64,000 nucleotides of DNA from Prostheceraeus crozeri (GCA_907163375.1 CAJQUW010006363.1:1567501-1631500); one strand, 5' to 3'. Positions 42,901 through 49,240 are shown, counted from the stretch's first letter. The notes: a model not told the origin generated them from the letters alone. Translations and numbers: made by a program.

Positions 42901-45900
42901 TAATTGGAAATTTCAAAGGACAAAGTAACACAAATAGATTTGAAAAATCAATATGAACGATGTTTAACTGAACTCATCACATTCGCCGATCACTTTCTAA
43001 GAATCGTATGTCGATTTCTGTCGTGTCTCGTAAACTGAAAAAGTTGCTTTTCAACTAAAATCATTGAGTTGGTTTTCACATAATTAGCAAATGAAATTAA
43101 GAAAAGATGTGTAACTATCATTTAATGCGAACCCCTTCGGCTAAATTACCCATTTTTGAAGTATGCTATTCAATTAAATCGTAGTAGGACACTTTTGAAG
43201 TTGCAAGGGATGTGCTACCTAGAATTCGCAAAAAATCATGAAACAACCATTCGAAAATGATCAACCTTGGGTCCTGAACAACATTGATCTATGAACTCAC
43301 CAGAGCACACACATCATACATTGGCTTCACGTTAGATAGGCGCTGCACAATCTTGTGGTTTTCTCGAGCTCTATCCTTCTTCACGCGTTCTCGATATTCA
43401 CTATTCAATCTGAAATTGACAATTGAGATATAAATAGAATTATGAGATATAGACTCATTGACATAAATAATGAAACTAAAGTAAAAAAAATATTATTGAC
43501 ATATTCATAAAAAGTATTATGGACTTGAATTGAAGTTTGTTCTATTCTTTCTGCGGTTTGAAGTAGCATCTCGCTATCTATGCATTACCATTCAATTCAT
43601 TATCACATGAGGAATGATATATGACAGTTTGATATCGACATGATAGCCACAAAATACAGCTGCAAATTGAACATAATTGTCGTCTATTGCAGCAATTATC
43701 AGTTTACCAAAGGTATGGTAGTTGGAATGATGTGTTTCGGACACAGAATTAAATATTTTGTTTATCTGCTTCGGTTTGCTAGACTGTGTGATTAATACGA
43801 AATCGCCGGCAAATCGAGGAACCTATTAAGTGGGCAAAAAGGAATTCCTTATACCTTACAGAGATAGGAAAAAATTTCGTGCGTCGCTTGCGGATTAATG
43901 TGAGTTCCAGCAAAGTGCTTCGGTAGCCAAAATTCCTTCAGATTCGAACATTTCAGATCATTGCCCACAAGTTTTCTCCATAATGTTGGCCCTTCCAATC
44001 ATTATCAAAAAAAGTAGCAGGCGTACGAAAATTAGTTCACTTGATGTTTTTACATCCTCTCCTCGGCATTGCTCACTGTATAGTGCATACACTGAATCGA
44101 AAGCCAGGCATCGATGTGTGTTTTGGTGTGTGAGAAGTGATATCACAGCACGCACGCATCTCTCACTGGCTCTGGTGTCCTCTGCTGACAGCTTATTGTT
44201 TGCCATTTCCAATGGCAAGCGATACACGAATTATCCATTCGAGAAGGAGCAAGTTGTCTAATTCTGTGATGTGCCATTTCGATATTGAGGCTACATACAA
44301 CCCTTCCTTTCTAGGAAATCGAAGACACGCGCAGATGAATCTAATTCTGTGGTTTTGGATGATGTTCTACAACTGCTGCCGAAGAGGTAAACTTTTCAAG
44401 AGTTGTTTTCTGGAGGTTTTCTTAAGTGGTGATGTTGTTGGTTAACAGAAGGAAATGTGGAAAAGAAGAAAGGATCAAGAAGGTCAAGGATTTCTTTTAA
44501 ACGAACAGGTACATTCTTTGTTTTATCTGCTAGGATGAACAGATGTGTCTGTCCCATGGGTAATTCTACGCTGCAAAGCTGCTGCGACCATAGACTACAG
44601 CGTTCCAACTGCTTATCAAAAAGAACTTGGTATAGTATCTCGACGACCATCTGCAAGAATTTTGCTGAGCATTGAGCACTGAAGGAGGAACGGGCTGTGA
44701 AGATCATCGCTCATGGAATGATCGACAATGGTGGAAGTCTTGTGGACAGATGAATCAGGACTGCCCAAGATGAACAAGGGCAGAAGATCATGTCTTCCAA
44801 GATGATAACGCTAGGGCAAATCGCTCTTCAGCTGTTACTCCGACTGTAAGGATCTTGAACATGCAAATCCTTGATTGGCTTGACCAATCTCCAATCGAAC
44901 AAGTCTGCGATGAACTTGGGCGCCGAGTAGGGGAGCGATAAAGCGTGCAAGCACCTGTATTCGTGAATATTCAGGCTGAAACACTGATTGAACAGTGGCC
45001 TTGAAGTTCGATTTATTGAGGAAACTTTGTTATTCGATGCTATCTCGCTTTGAGGTGTATCAAAATTTGAGGAGGGCACACACATTATGAAATTTGACTC
45101 GATTGGGTTTTGTTCTTATTTATAAATCGAATTGGTTCATACAGCAGCTTAGTGAATGACACCTCATCTCTAATTTATTCATTTTATAATATGTGTTTGG
45201 CTTATGGCCATGAAAAAACAGCGGTTTCAATAATTTTGTCAATGAGTATACTTAATTGCATTTTCAGATAAAAAATGGGAACAGTCCAGAACATCAGGAA
45301 ACGTCAGCAGCCCTACAGTTCACATTTCTCAATATGCAATCATTCGGAGTAAATTTCAGATATGCAATGTGCATATTAAATTAATAGCACACCGCATAGT
45401 TGAAATATTTCATATGGGTTCACAGTTTCATAATGGTTTCATTTTAATATTCTGCGAGCTTAAGTTGAATGGTATGAGTCCGGCAAGAAGCATTTCCCAT
45501 CCCATCACGCAACAACATTTGTATCATGTAAATTCTCAAAGAATAGAGCACAAACTTTTCTGACTGAAGTGACTTCCAATGTTGATAATGTTGTCATTTT
45601 CGAAATAGAGATGTACGTTCGATGAAGAATGGAACACCGAATTATTCCTAACCATGCCTTCGAATGCAGTGAAAAGTTTACTTCACAAGAACAATATTTC
45701 AAAAACTCCTTCCATTACAATGTTGTTTCTATAAAATTGAGACTATTGTTTTTATGTCAACCATTTTCCAATAATGTAGTGAAGAGCAACAAAAAAATCA
45801 AAAAATATTCCTACTTGATTTTATCACATGTCCATTAATCCAATACAAATTCTAGAATAAATCAAGATTTCAACGGATACTATAAAGGCCATTCTGCGTA

Positions 45901-48900
45901 ATAATGACACCTCAAATGTATTTCTATTTGGATTATGTGCCATTGTTGCCAGCTATGTGGTAAATCAAAAAACTTTTTTTCATAGTTCTTGATTAAGGCG
46001 CATGCCGAAATGCTGAACATCTATATTGACTAAGATTATTTTCTGCAATAAACCTTTATTGGTGTTCGTCAAGCTTTTGATTTACCTTAAATGTACTTAT
46101 TGTATAGTATTCGTTAATCATTCTTTTGAATTTGTGTTGCCTAAAAATATTTGAGCAATTTTATTCAAAAAAACTTTAAAAATCATTACTAAGCTAATGT
46201 GTTGATATGTTAAGAGATGATCTTGTAAACATTTGTAGATTAGCAGTGTTTGACGCCAGGAAGTAGGTATCATCATCATTATCATCAGCCGTTTGTTCTC
46301 CACTTCTGAAGATAGGCCTCGCCATGGATCCTCCAATTTCTCCTGTCTTCTGCCTTCCTTCCTCAATCGACATCGTTCCAGAAGTCGGCTAGGTCTTCTC
46401 TCCATCTCGTGGGTGGTCTTCCTTTGCGTCTCTACCATTCCATAGGGCACCAATTAGTGATGTTGTAAGTCCAGCTATTGTCTTTCATTCTGGATATATG
46501 TCCAGCCCACTTCCATTTCGCCTTCTTGATGGCTATGAGCAAGTCTATTAGGCCCGTCTGCTGTCTTACCATGCATTTGTTTTTTTTGTCTTCCCATCTG
46601 ATGTTTTCCATGCTTCTTTCTATCTTGTGCTGAGCTACTGCTATCTTTTCTTCCATCCTTTTATTTAGTGTCCATGTTTCATCGGCGAATGTCATGCAGG
46701 ACATCACACAAGCTTCGAAGAGAATGCAGTAGTAGGTGCCGTATTCTAAATTTGTGTTGCTGTATCACCCTTCAGTTTACTTACAGGTGTCTTGCTGAAT
46801 TCATTACCAGCCAAAATATTAGACAATACTGTCTACTTTTCTAAAGATACTGTCTCTGAAACGATTTAGCACCATCGAATTATAGATAGGTACTCCCAAA
46901 TTATTTGCGTATAAACAAACCACTTCAACAGTCTTTGTAGATCTACTTCAAAATGACTCTTTCAAAGCTTTTAATGTTCACAAACTACACGGCCGTTGTA
47001 AAATTAATTATACAAACTATCTTCCGTTTGACAATTACAATTTTAATCCAAGGGCTGTTTTGATTTTCACTTTCTAAACTCAATTGAATCATTTAAAGCA
47101 TTTTTGCCACATTTATTTCTCGAATAACATCATACAACTTACGTTCTGTGTGTTTTTCTTTCATAATCATTCCAATTGTCCAATCGACAAGGATTGCGCA
47201 TAATACTGGACAATTTCTGTAACAAAATTCTGTTCTCGTAATCAACAGTAGCTTGATATTCCTCTTCCTTTTGCATCCTTTTCAAGTCAATGGCAAGATG
47301 AAGAAAGCGAGACGGAGCTTTTGTATCCAGCGCTGTTCGAGAAGTCATCAACTGTAAGGAAAGGGGTAATCGATGCTTACTTAGGGCTGGTCTACACTTC
47401 CTCAGTATTGAGAACGGAGATAGTTCCTGAAAACGCAGACACGTCCGTTTTATGGAAACCTCACAAGTCAGCGTAAATTCTTGTGGGATACGGAAACTCT
47501 AAAATACGGATGCATGTTTACAGTTTATTTAATCATTCGCATGAAACGGAAGTTCGAGTTCTTCTCACAATCTTCATTTATCTCGTCGAGCATGGCCGAT
47601 CCGGACAACTTTAGTGATGTCATCGCTTCAGTTCCAATCTTATTGGTTCAATCAAACTTCAGTTGACTGAAATACGTAAACATTCAATCAAACAAGTATC
47701 TGCGTATCTTGATTTCTTCATGTCTACTGATAAAAAAAAAATACGGAAACGTCTCCGTTTTCGCCCAAAATCTCCCGGAGACGTCTCCGTACAAAAAACG
47801 GAGGAAGTCTAAACCAGGCTTTAGTTCTCTAAAAGATCTAAAAGATTAAATCTTAACAAATGGATTAAATCGAAATTAATCAGTTCACGTCACAACCAAC
47901 GATGACCTTTAGTATTCGCTAACAAGCAAAACATGACACAACCTTAACTGATACAAAGTTCATAATGACAATCAGAAGATGCATAATGACTTTGACTTTT
48001 TATATTCCGAACTAAAACTGCCATAAATCCTCTGAAAGAGCCCCTGGTGGTCTATTTTTCAACCCGTCCGCCCACTAAGATGGCTATTTATTCGAGTTAA
48101 CGTTATATTTTTCGACGATCTACTTGTCAAAACAGGAAGAAAATTTCATCAGCATTTTTTGATATTCTTCCTTTTAGTCATTGTTTTATAAAATACATAC
48201 CGATAGGCCTATGTAAACTTTATTAAGATAATGCTGAACAATTATTACCTTCTTTTGATTTCAGCATTTGATAAATGCAACTAATCCCAACCAGGGATAT
48301 GGAGCGGTAGAATTCTGCGAACTCTGCTCCACGCGTCTTCAGTGCTCCAACGGAAGATTTTCCTAATTTTCGGGAATGCTCTTTGAACTGAATTTTGCAG
48401 TGGACCTTTTACAAATAAGTCGCGGCCTGACCTCAGACATTTTTGAATTATACCTTGCCTTCATTTTTTACCAACAAGGTTGAATGAGGTGCACTCACTC
48501 TCGTTTCTTGTCTGCTGAGCCTGTCCCATGGGATTGGATCACTGGAGGAAGAGACATTTTATGACATCTTTCAAGAGTACATTTTTCAGAGCCTTGCATT
48601 TTGTCACGTTTTGCAATCATTTTCGCACAACTTCCACTAAGATGCAACGAGCAGAAACAACAACATAATTCTATAAATCACATAATACAATGTGCTACTA
48701 TATATTGAGATCATGGAATTATATTGTTTAACTCTTTCAGTTTGCCAGAAGTGCGTACTAAATCAAAACAATGGCACATGCTGGAACTTAGTAATTGGGG
48801 AAAATTGAATTCCCAATACCTTACAGAGATAGGAAAAAAGTCATGCGTTGCTTTGATGGAATTCTGTAAATTCTATCAAAATGCTCCAATTGCTACGATT

Positions 48901-49240
48901 CCTTCAGATTCAAAGAATTCAGATCGTTGCGCACAAATTTTCTCGATAATGTTGGTCCTTCCGATCATTATTAAACATGATAGCAGGCGCACCAAAATTG
49001 GTTCATCTGATGATTTCACCACCGTTTTCTCAGCAGCGTTCCTCACTCAATCATCCCTTCTATCAACCTGAACGAGAAAGTTGTCTAATTCTGTGATTGA
49101 GATAAACACATAATGATAATTTCATATCAGAAATTGCAAACCCAAGTCAACGTTGCTCTTACCTTTTCCTGGTGTTTTCGAATATCTTCCTTCTTCCATT
49201 TATTGTGGAGCAGCATATTGGGAGCCCTGAATGGTGACAT
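741..49240 (-). CDS. CFAP97-domain / annexin fusion protein, 15-exon gene (whole coding span)
   Basis: Fifteen minus-strand exons join into one 1842-nt frame (613 residues plus TAA). All junctions have GT donors and AG acceptors and all phases agree, including the split codons between exons 2/3, 7/8 and 10/11. Residues about 15-140 match the CFAP97 domain: NKWKKEDIRKHQEK, then DYENRILLQKLSSIMR, then RENHKIVQRLSNVKPMYDV. Residues about 141-226 are an acidic then Lys/Pro-rich linker. Residues about 235-318, 319-395, 395-460 and 461-535 resemble annexin repeats 1-4 (for example KRKYRELYDSDLEAKL and QKEYRKNYKTPLIDDI). None keeps the GxGT calcium loop; repeat 4 reads MGVENK where MGxGTK is usual. 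Residues 536-613 are a polar Arg/Asn/Gln-rich tail. CFAP97 proteins are ciliary or sperm-axoneme proteins and annexins bind membranes, so an axoneme or ciliary membrane role is inferred. The 5' end may have further noncoding exons. An alternative is two genes split near exon 7, but phase continuity argues against it. Confidence 0.85.
978..3651. other. Intron 14, proximal part, unassigned
   Basis: Only short chance ORFs. Motifs such as gaccgaatccgagcgaccg near 1977 recall the ends of hAT-like elements elsewhere in the window, but no matching end or target duplication was found. Confidence 0.4.
3652..4059. repeat. Exact 204-bp tandem duplication (2 copies)
   Basis: Copy 1 is 3652-3855 and copy 2 is 3856-4059; both read the same throughout as far as I can compare, followed by a few bases of a third start (tataaagta). 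Because 204 is divisible by three, it creates a 157-codon open frame with two identical 68-residue halves. This is a by-product of the duplication rather than a gene. The identity implies a very recent event inside intron 14. Confidence 0.93.
4840..5195 (+). mobile_element. LINE C-terminal remnant (Cys/His end domain), interrupted
   Basis: In one frame FQLLCRQWTLLNRIRAGVGI occurs near 4935-4995, and downstream DCTCGYVEQTIQHIVENCPT at about 5127-5186. Together these are the W-x-x-x-N-R-I-R-x-G and C-x-CG-x-x-x-QT-x-x-H-I-V-x-x-CP signatures found after the reverse transcriptase of many non-LTR elements. The two pieces are separated by a tRNA-like insertion and are in different frames. It is 5' truncated. 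Confidence 0.7.
5010..5075 (+). repeat. tRNA-like (SINE) fragment inside the LINE remnant
   Basis: A perfect 5-bp T-stem with a 7-nt loop (ggtggttcaaatccacc) contains a near-consensus B box (GGTTCAAATCC). It lies between the two halves of the LINE end domain. There is no complete cloverleaf, so a SINE or tRNA 3' fragment is favoured over a functional tRNA. Confidence 0.5.
5438..5615 (+). repeat. tRNA-derived SINE
   Basis: An A-box-like TGGCACAGTGGTTAAGTGC is followed about 35 bp later by a B-box-like TTTTGAACCCCGG, the spacing of an internal pol III promoter. A non-tRNA body continues to about 5615. The arms do not fold into a good cloverleaf, so this is a SINE rather than a tRNA gene. Confidence 0.55.
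6435..6566 (-). CDS. Exon 14 (annexin repeat 4, helices C-E)
   Basis: It encodes residues 492-535. QKEYRKNYKTPLIDDI is a clear annexin I-x-x-x-Y-x-x-x-Y-x-x-x-L-x-x-D-I segment, followed by RGESTGVMMAMAENKSR, equivalent to the closing SGDxxxxLLALxG helix. Phase 0 at both ends; acceptor ttttttag, donor gtatgt. Confidence 0.87.
7361..7656. repeat. Hairpin MITE-like element flanked by 17-bp direct repeats
   Basis: A direct repeat (cgtttatctacctcttt) lies at 7361-7377 and 7640-7656. Between them 7371-7572 is an imperfect inverted repeat with about 90-bp arms and a short loop near 7461-7481. The outer arm is cgataaatatctattggcc against ggccaataaatatttatcg. No ORF. It is a foldback/MITE-like insertion in intron 13. 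Confidence 0.75.
9248..9436 (-). CDS. Exon 13 (end of annexin repeat 3, start of repeat 4)
   Basis: It encodes residues 429-491. KPLVDLLAEKSGD matches the annexin L-x-x-x-L-x-x-x-x-S-G-D helix D-E turn. LYTNMGVENKAFIQELI matches repeat 4 helix A-B, where annexins have LYxAMxGxGTxxxxLI; the calcium-coordinating G-T pair is replaced by E-N. Acceptor tcaacag, donor gtaaac. Confidence 0.85.
9725..10080 (+). mobile_element. LINE reverse-transcriptase C-terminal remnant
   Basis: Translation of about 9733-10010 gives VLGATFDSLWTFQQHTRSI, then a segment ending LVKIYGNCVRSIFEYSV. This is the thumb/connection pattern of jockey/CR1-like non-LTR elements (vLGvtfD..L.W..H, IY...iRSi.EYs). At least one stop codon is present. 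It is an old 5'-truncated fragment in intron 12. Confidence 0.7.
10150..12545. other. Intron 12, unassigned segment
   Basis: AT-rich, many stops in all frames. No element or conserved coding segment was recognised. Confidence 0.5.
12546..13555 (-). mobile_element. Mariner-family transposon, both ends present, defective
   Basis: The inverted ends CGAGGGTCATTAGAAAAGTT and (reversed) CGAGGGTCGTTAGAAAAATA are flanked by TA target duplications at 12544-12545 and 13556-13557. About 1010 bp. The transposase is on the minus strand. It starts near 13315 with a mariner HTH (AIIFFLWKEG, IVFGDKALKTK). It then jumps, by an internal deletion that removes the second HTH and first catalytic Asp, to a DPSPLKAK stretch. 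It keeps QMDNATPH, and the HPPYSPDLAP region is split by a frameshift and a stop before FHLFPRLKEPLRGRRFSS. It is nonautonomous. Confidence 0.9.
14342..14882 (+). mobile_element. LINE 3' end (jockey/CR1-like) with AAAT tail
   Basis: The open frame to 14803 encodes the RT thumb and end domain: YAIPVWNPSLNKDILAIERV, then RRFAKSIRGL, then SSFSHRIIDDWNRLPDDIV, typical of CR1/jockey-clade 3' ends. A 3'UTR of about 60 bp and an (AAAT)n tail at 14863-14882 follow. The element is 5' truncated near 14370, and this part is open over about 150 codons, suggesting fairly recent insertion. Confidence 0.85.
15181..16779 (+). mobile_element. Tc1-like DD34E transposon, near full length, broken
   Basis: The inverted ends (CAGATTGTTTCATAAAAAAT; right end reversed CAGTCCGTTTCATAAAAAGT) are flanked by TA at 15179-15180 and 16780-16781. 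The transposase runs 15685-16621. It has an N-terminal HTH (GKVSALLELGFSLRATSKRL), GSGRPRKT, D1 in VVWSDEASVRL, D2 in FMDDNATCH, and the last Glu in SPDLNPIENVW, 34 residues after D2. One in-frame stop near 15943 and frameshifts near 16010 and 16170 disable it. The C-terminal 150 residues are open. Confidence 0.92.
16944..17105 (-). CDS. Exon 12 (annexin inter-repeat linker and repeat 3 start)
   Basis: It encodes residues 375-428. After a short linker come acidic helix A and the loop EIDEDPFYKDGTLMRALQEH, then helix C. The placement, the length and the DxDxF acidic loop fit annexin repeat 3, which is often the most divergent. Phase 0 at both ends; acceptor tttctag, donor gtgagt. Confidence 0.78.
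17881..18430 (-). mobile_element. LINE reverse-transcriptase C-terminal remnant
   Basis: SRVDYFISCDCGLTSSTLTR, then LQRVINASFG, then LLRKLGWLPIQGRIERGLNI and GSVPHYLS form the LDYCNxL / LQxVxN / LxWLPIxxRI / PxYL series of CR1/jockey-like elements. Upstream, up to about 18430, partly readable sequence continues in another frame. It is degraded and 5' truncated. Confidence 0.8.
18618..18700 (-). CDS. Exon 11 (annexin repeat 2, helices D-E)
   Basis: Two bases complete a Lys codon, followed by residues 348-374: FKVSIEQDIEDHFNDDSL, then VAFLQSLVE. This fits the annexin helix D to E pattern (xxLxxDIxxxxxGxxxxxLxxL), with Gly replaced. Acceptor ttttttcag, donor gtaatg. Confidence 0.78.
18701..20750. 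other. Intron 10, unassigned segment
   Basis: No coding signature, SINE head or inverted end was recognised. Confidence 0.5.
20860..21690 (-). mobile_element. Degraded retroelement C-terminal domain with restriction-like endonuclease pattern
   Basis: Minus-strand fragments in shifting frames give SDTSYWLRVLPSIGL, then LDSLGHHSLTCKYDSSVVAR followed by HNSL, then RPSDILLPSWHL and GDITVTHP, then AESRK and FGWSSTPIAV. The H-x-x-x-C / RHN / PSD-x12-D order resembles the C-terminal zinc knuckle and restriction-like endonuclease of non-LTR retroelements of the R2/R4 kind. Several frameshifts and stops. No reverse transcriptase part was recognised. Confidence 0.5.
22140..22400 (+). mobile_element. 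LINE reverse-transcriptase core fragment
   Basis: Near 22255-22335 one frame reads AATSGVPQSSILGPLLICMV, the RT motif usually written SGVPQGSxLGPLLF. The preceding sequence is weakly compatible with the upstream RT segment but carries stops. No YADD box was recovered downstream. It is an old fragment in intron 10, on the strand opposite to its neighbour. Confidence 0.55.
22700..24290. other. Intron 10, unassigned segment
   Basis: Contains a G-rich run at 23652-23665 (tgggggggaggggagg) and otherwise nothing recognisable. Confidence 0.5.
24300..24625 (-). mobile_element. Penelope-like retroelement 3' end (GIY-YIG region)
   Basis: A 107-codon frame reads YHYTCSCKNNVGRVSLRVRM, then REHVPRWLEDRK, then SSIARHILEC, and ends ARRPVLCVHKEFLYSLSLPW. 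This follows the endonuclease-bearing C-terminus of Penelope-like elements (C-x-C..YvGrT..L..R..EH; EAxxIxxxxPxLC; LxLPW). Only the terminal part is present, in intron 10. Confidence 0.65.
24685..24769 (-). CDS. Exon 10 (annexin repeat 2, helices A-C)
   Basis: It encodes residues 319-346 plus one base: EVFAQELIDNIMLFDSEDLS, then LFTAAYKK. The calcium loop between helices A and B is shortened to nothing recognisable compared with GxGTDE. Acceptor ttttcag, donor gtaagc, ending in phase 1. Confidence 0.78.
25797..25910 (-). CDS. Exon 9 (annexin repeat 1, helices D-E)
   Basis: It encodes residues 281-318: DLEAKLKETLPRSYETITEV, then an LLLQRIRVAID helix. This matches the annexin D-L-x-x-x-L-x-x-x-L turn and helix E. 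It is only 103 bp of intron away from exon 8, with phase 0 at both ends. Confidence 0.82.
26014..26108 (-). CDS. Exon 8 (annexin repeat 1, helices B-C)
   Basis: Two bases complete the split Ser codon, followed by residues 250-280. NDIYIRTLVRRKHIQRMK then KRKYRELYDS fits the annexin pattern of a helix B ending in a basic pair, then a K-x-x-Y-x-x-x-Y/F helix C. The acceptor lies in a cttcctcatgtcag tract and the donor is gtaagt. Confidence 0.82.
26109..28585. other. Intron 7, unassigned, with faint coding-like pieces
   Basis: Between 27235 and 28320 the plus strand has several short charged stretches in changing frames (for example FEGMKSKRRMISTMNSIHKI and LERNRYLENENLQLG), which could be a decayed coiled-coil-like ORF of an old mobile element. 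I do not recognise the family. Confidence 0.3.
28588..30210 (-). mobile_element. IS630/Tc1-type DDE transposon with subterminal repeat arrays
   Basis: The ends TACCTTTGC and GCAAAGGTA are flanked by TA at 28586-28587 and 30211-30212. The minus-strand transposase runs 29906 to about 28850. Its HTH region (NVDRERLVDAFIEGRDYQEL) is followed by FDDEMRSYLISKIEEKPTIT, FLDELD (D1), CDNARPH (D2) and SPFLNACE (Glu, about 32 residues on). A single-base frameshift near 29412 separates D1 from the rest. Both 250-bp flanks carry many imperfect gtcaaagta / aaattgacc units, inverted between the two ends, probably transposase-binding sites. Confidence 0.88.
30331..30353 (+). repeat. (AAT)n microsatellite
   Basis: About seven AAT units, next to the left side of a hAT-type element. 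No other function seen. Confidence 0.9.
30446..31150. mobile_element. hAT-type nonautonomous element, copy B, with nested insertion
   Basis: The ends CACGGAATTA and TAATTCTGTG are flanked by 8-bp duplications (gttataat 30438-30445; attataat 31151-31158, one mismatch). Most of the sequence is shared with the element at 43742-44351. It has no transposase. A nested insert occupies about 30716-30883 and the copy lacks about 75 bp present in the other one. Confidence 0.88.
30716..30883. mobile_element. Nested insertion in hAT copy B with (TAG)n end
   Basis: Compared with the sister element, about 168 bp starting with (tag)n, then tgtttatttcatttttgtg, interrupt tgtatag|tgcatac; tatag is present on both sides and may be the target duplication. 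Read on the minus strand it ends in (CTA)n, as a short LINE or SINE 3' end might. Confidence 0.6.
31592..32650. mobile_element. hAT-type nonautonomous element, 1.06 kb
   Basis: A perfect 8-bp palindromic duplication GTTTAAAC flanks it at 31584-31591 and 32651-32658. The ends are TAGGGGTGCACAGAAC and, reversed, TAGGTGTGCGTCGAAC; both continue into gttcggttcgg-like sequence. No coding capacity was recognised inside. Confidence 0.85.
32659..35023. other. Intron 7, unassigned segment
   Basis: No coding signature. A short palindromic tract (tatatacatgtatatatgcatg) lies near 34172. Confidence 0.5.
35024..35090 (-). CDS. Exon 7 (start of annexin repeat 1)
   Basis: It encodes residues 227-248 plus one base. 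MAENDAKLLNKVIQTQ resembles helix A of an annexin repeat (DAxxLxKAI). The canonical GxGTDE loop that should follow is absent. The acceptor is gtttttcag and the donor gtaagt, leaving phase 1. The internal Met could in principle be an alternative start for an annexin-only isoform. Confidence 0.75.
35091..37608. other. Intron 6, unassigned segment
   Basis: Apart from the GA microsatellite, nothing recognised. A motif of about 20 bp ending agtaatacag recurs twice near 36420-36475. Confidence 0.45.
35318..35340. repeat. (GA)n microsatellite
   Basis: About eleven GA units in intron 6, 230 bp upstream of exon 7. Confidence 0.92.
37609..37858 (+). repeat. tRNA-derived SINE, family 1, full copy
   Basis: The head reads accggcgctgtggccttgtg with A-box-like GGCCTTGTGGTAGAGTG and B box GGTTCAAATCTTGG. 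A body of about 150 bp ends cgttcatttatttattttta. It closely matches the copy at 59548-59790 along its length. The T-arm no longer pairs, so it is a SINE and not a tRNA gene. It is inserted in intron 6. Confidence 0.82.
38661..38717. repeat. Perfect 21-bp inverted repeat (hairpin)
   Basis: Arms cattatggcatgtctgaatat (38661-38681) and its exact reverse complement (38697-38717) flank a 15-nt loop. A third partial copy (gccataatg) follows near 38747. Its function is unknown. Confidence 0.85.
39741..39870 (+). repeat. tRNA-derived SINE head, related family
   Basis: An A-box-like TGGCATCATGGTTGAGTG and a B box GGTTCAAATCTAGG are spaced about 35 bp apart, followed by a body (gagctttgaaaacgggaac) that resembles a diverged form of the family-1 body. 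No full body or tail is seen. Confidence 0.6.
41052..41084 (-). CDS. Exon 6 (11-codon Lys/Pro micro-exon)
   Basis: It encodes only STKPKAKPKLK. It is supported by a strong acceptor (ttcttacag), a consensus donor (gtaagt) and phase 0 at both ends, and is separated from exon 5 by a 112-bp intron. The basic stretch follows the acidic one. Being a multiple of three, it could be alternatively used. Confidence 0.7.
41197..41349 (-). CDS. Exon 5 (acidic, Ser/Gln-rich linker)
   Basis: It encodes residues 165-215. No domain is recognised. The first half is Ser/Gln/Arg-rich and the second half strongly acidic (EEGEDGEEEQQ), so it is probably a disordered linker between the CFAP97 and annexin parts. 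Phase 0 at both ends; acceptor tttacag, donor gtaaat. It could be skipped without breaking the frame. Confidence 0.75.
42162..42684. mobile_element. hAT-type nonautonomous element with CCCGGGCC motifs
   Basis: The ends TAGAGCTGGAAGCGGACC and, reversed, CAGAGCGTGAACCGGACC are flanked by 8-bp duplications cttgtgta (42154-42161) and cttgtgtg (42685-42692). CAGAG-type ends are typical of hAT elements. GC-rich cgggcc motifs lie near both ends. It sits in intron 4, about 95 bp beyond the exon 4 donor. Confidence 0.85.
42780..42875 (-). CDS. Exon 4 (end of CFAP97 region)
   Basis: It encodes residues 133-164, beginning EDDYQKHKYMKQLL, a charged helix following the KPMYDV motif. It has exactly 32 codons, phase 0 at both ends, with a ttttag acceptor and gtaagg donor. 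Confidence 0.82.
43301..43409 (-). CDS. Exon 3 (C-terminal half of the CFAP97 domain)
   Basis: One base completes the Thr codon split with exon 2, followed by residues 97-132. RENHKIVQRLSNVKPMYDV is the second conserved CFAP97 helix, ending in the KPxYDV signature. The acceptor is aatttcag and the donor gtgagt, phase 0. Confidence 0.88.
43742..44351. mobile_element. hAT-type nonautonomous element, copy A
   Basis: The ends CACAGAATTA and TAATTCTGTG are exact inverted repeats. They are flanked by gtttcgga (43734-43741) and gttttgga (44352-44359), an 8-bp duplication with one change. It has no transposase. It lies in intron 2, about 330 bp from exon 3, and shares most of its length with copy B at 30446-31150. 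Confidence 0.9.
44410..44941 (+). mobile_element. Degraded Tc1-like transposase remnant
   Basis: The frame 44792-44941 reads VFQDDNARANRSSAVTPTVR, then DWLDQSPIEQVCDELGRRVG, closing in a stop. This is the Tc1 FQxDNAxxH..SPDLNPIExxWDELGRRV end, with the His and the DLN part lost. Upstream, LWTDESGLPK near 44736 recalls the first catalytic region in another frame. No ends were found. Confidence 0.72.
45120..46250. other. Intron 2, unassigned segment
   Basis: No recognisable element between the Tc1 remnant and the LINE tail. Confidence 0.5.
46253..46735 (-). mobile_element. RTE-like LINE 3' end with (TGA)n tail
   Basis: Minus-strand frames give FADETWTLNKRMEEKIAVAQ, then AIKKAKWKWAGHISRMKD, then RRKGRPPTRWREDLADFW and, after a stop, WRIHGEAYLQKW. 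This is the GAETWTL..LRWxGHVxRM..RGRPxxRWxDD..WxxxAxxR pattern at the end of RTE-type and related non-LTR elements. The sequence then runs into tgatgataatgatgatgat, an RTE-style tail. It is 5' truncated, with at least two stops, in intron 2. Confidence 0.82.
47143..47351 (-). CDS. Exon 2 (core of the CFAP97 domain)
   Basis: It encodes residues 27-95 plus two bases of codon 96. It holds the family's hallmark order: a D-T-K-A-P stretch, a HL-x-x-D-L-K helix, EEEY, then DYENRILLQKLSSIMR. The acceptor is ccttacag and the donor gtaagt. The intron upstream is nearly filled at this end by a Harbinger-like MITE starting only 32 bp beyond the exon edge. Confidence 0.88.
47384..47819. mobile_element. 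PIF/Harbinger-like MITE abutting the exon 2 acceptor
   Basis: The ends GGGCTGGTCTACACTTCCTC and, reversed, AGCCTGGTTTAGACTTCCTC are flanked by TTA at 47381-47383 and 47820-47822, the 3-bp duplication expected of Harbinger elements. Multiple acggaaac / gtctccgt motifs lie inside, with a cggagacgtctccg palindrome near the right end. No ORF of note. Confidence 0.8.
48712..49095. mobile_element. hAT-type nonautonomous element, diverged copy C
   Basis: A perfect 8-bp duplication attgagat lies at 48704-48711 and 49096-49103. The ends CATGGAATTA and TAATTCTGTG match the family of copies A and B, as do internal blocks (ccttacagagataggaaaaaa). It is shorter and clearly older, and is inserted 68 bp from the exon 1 donor. 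Confidence 0.88.
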
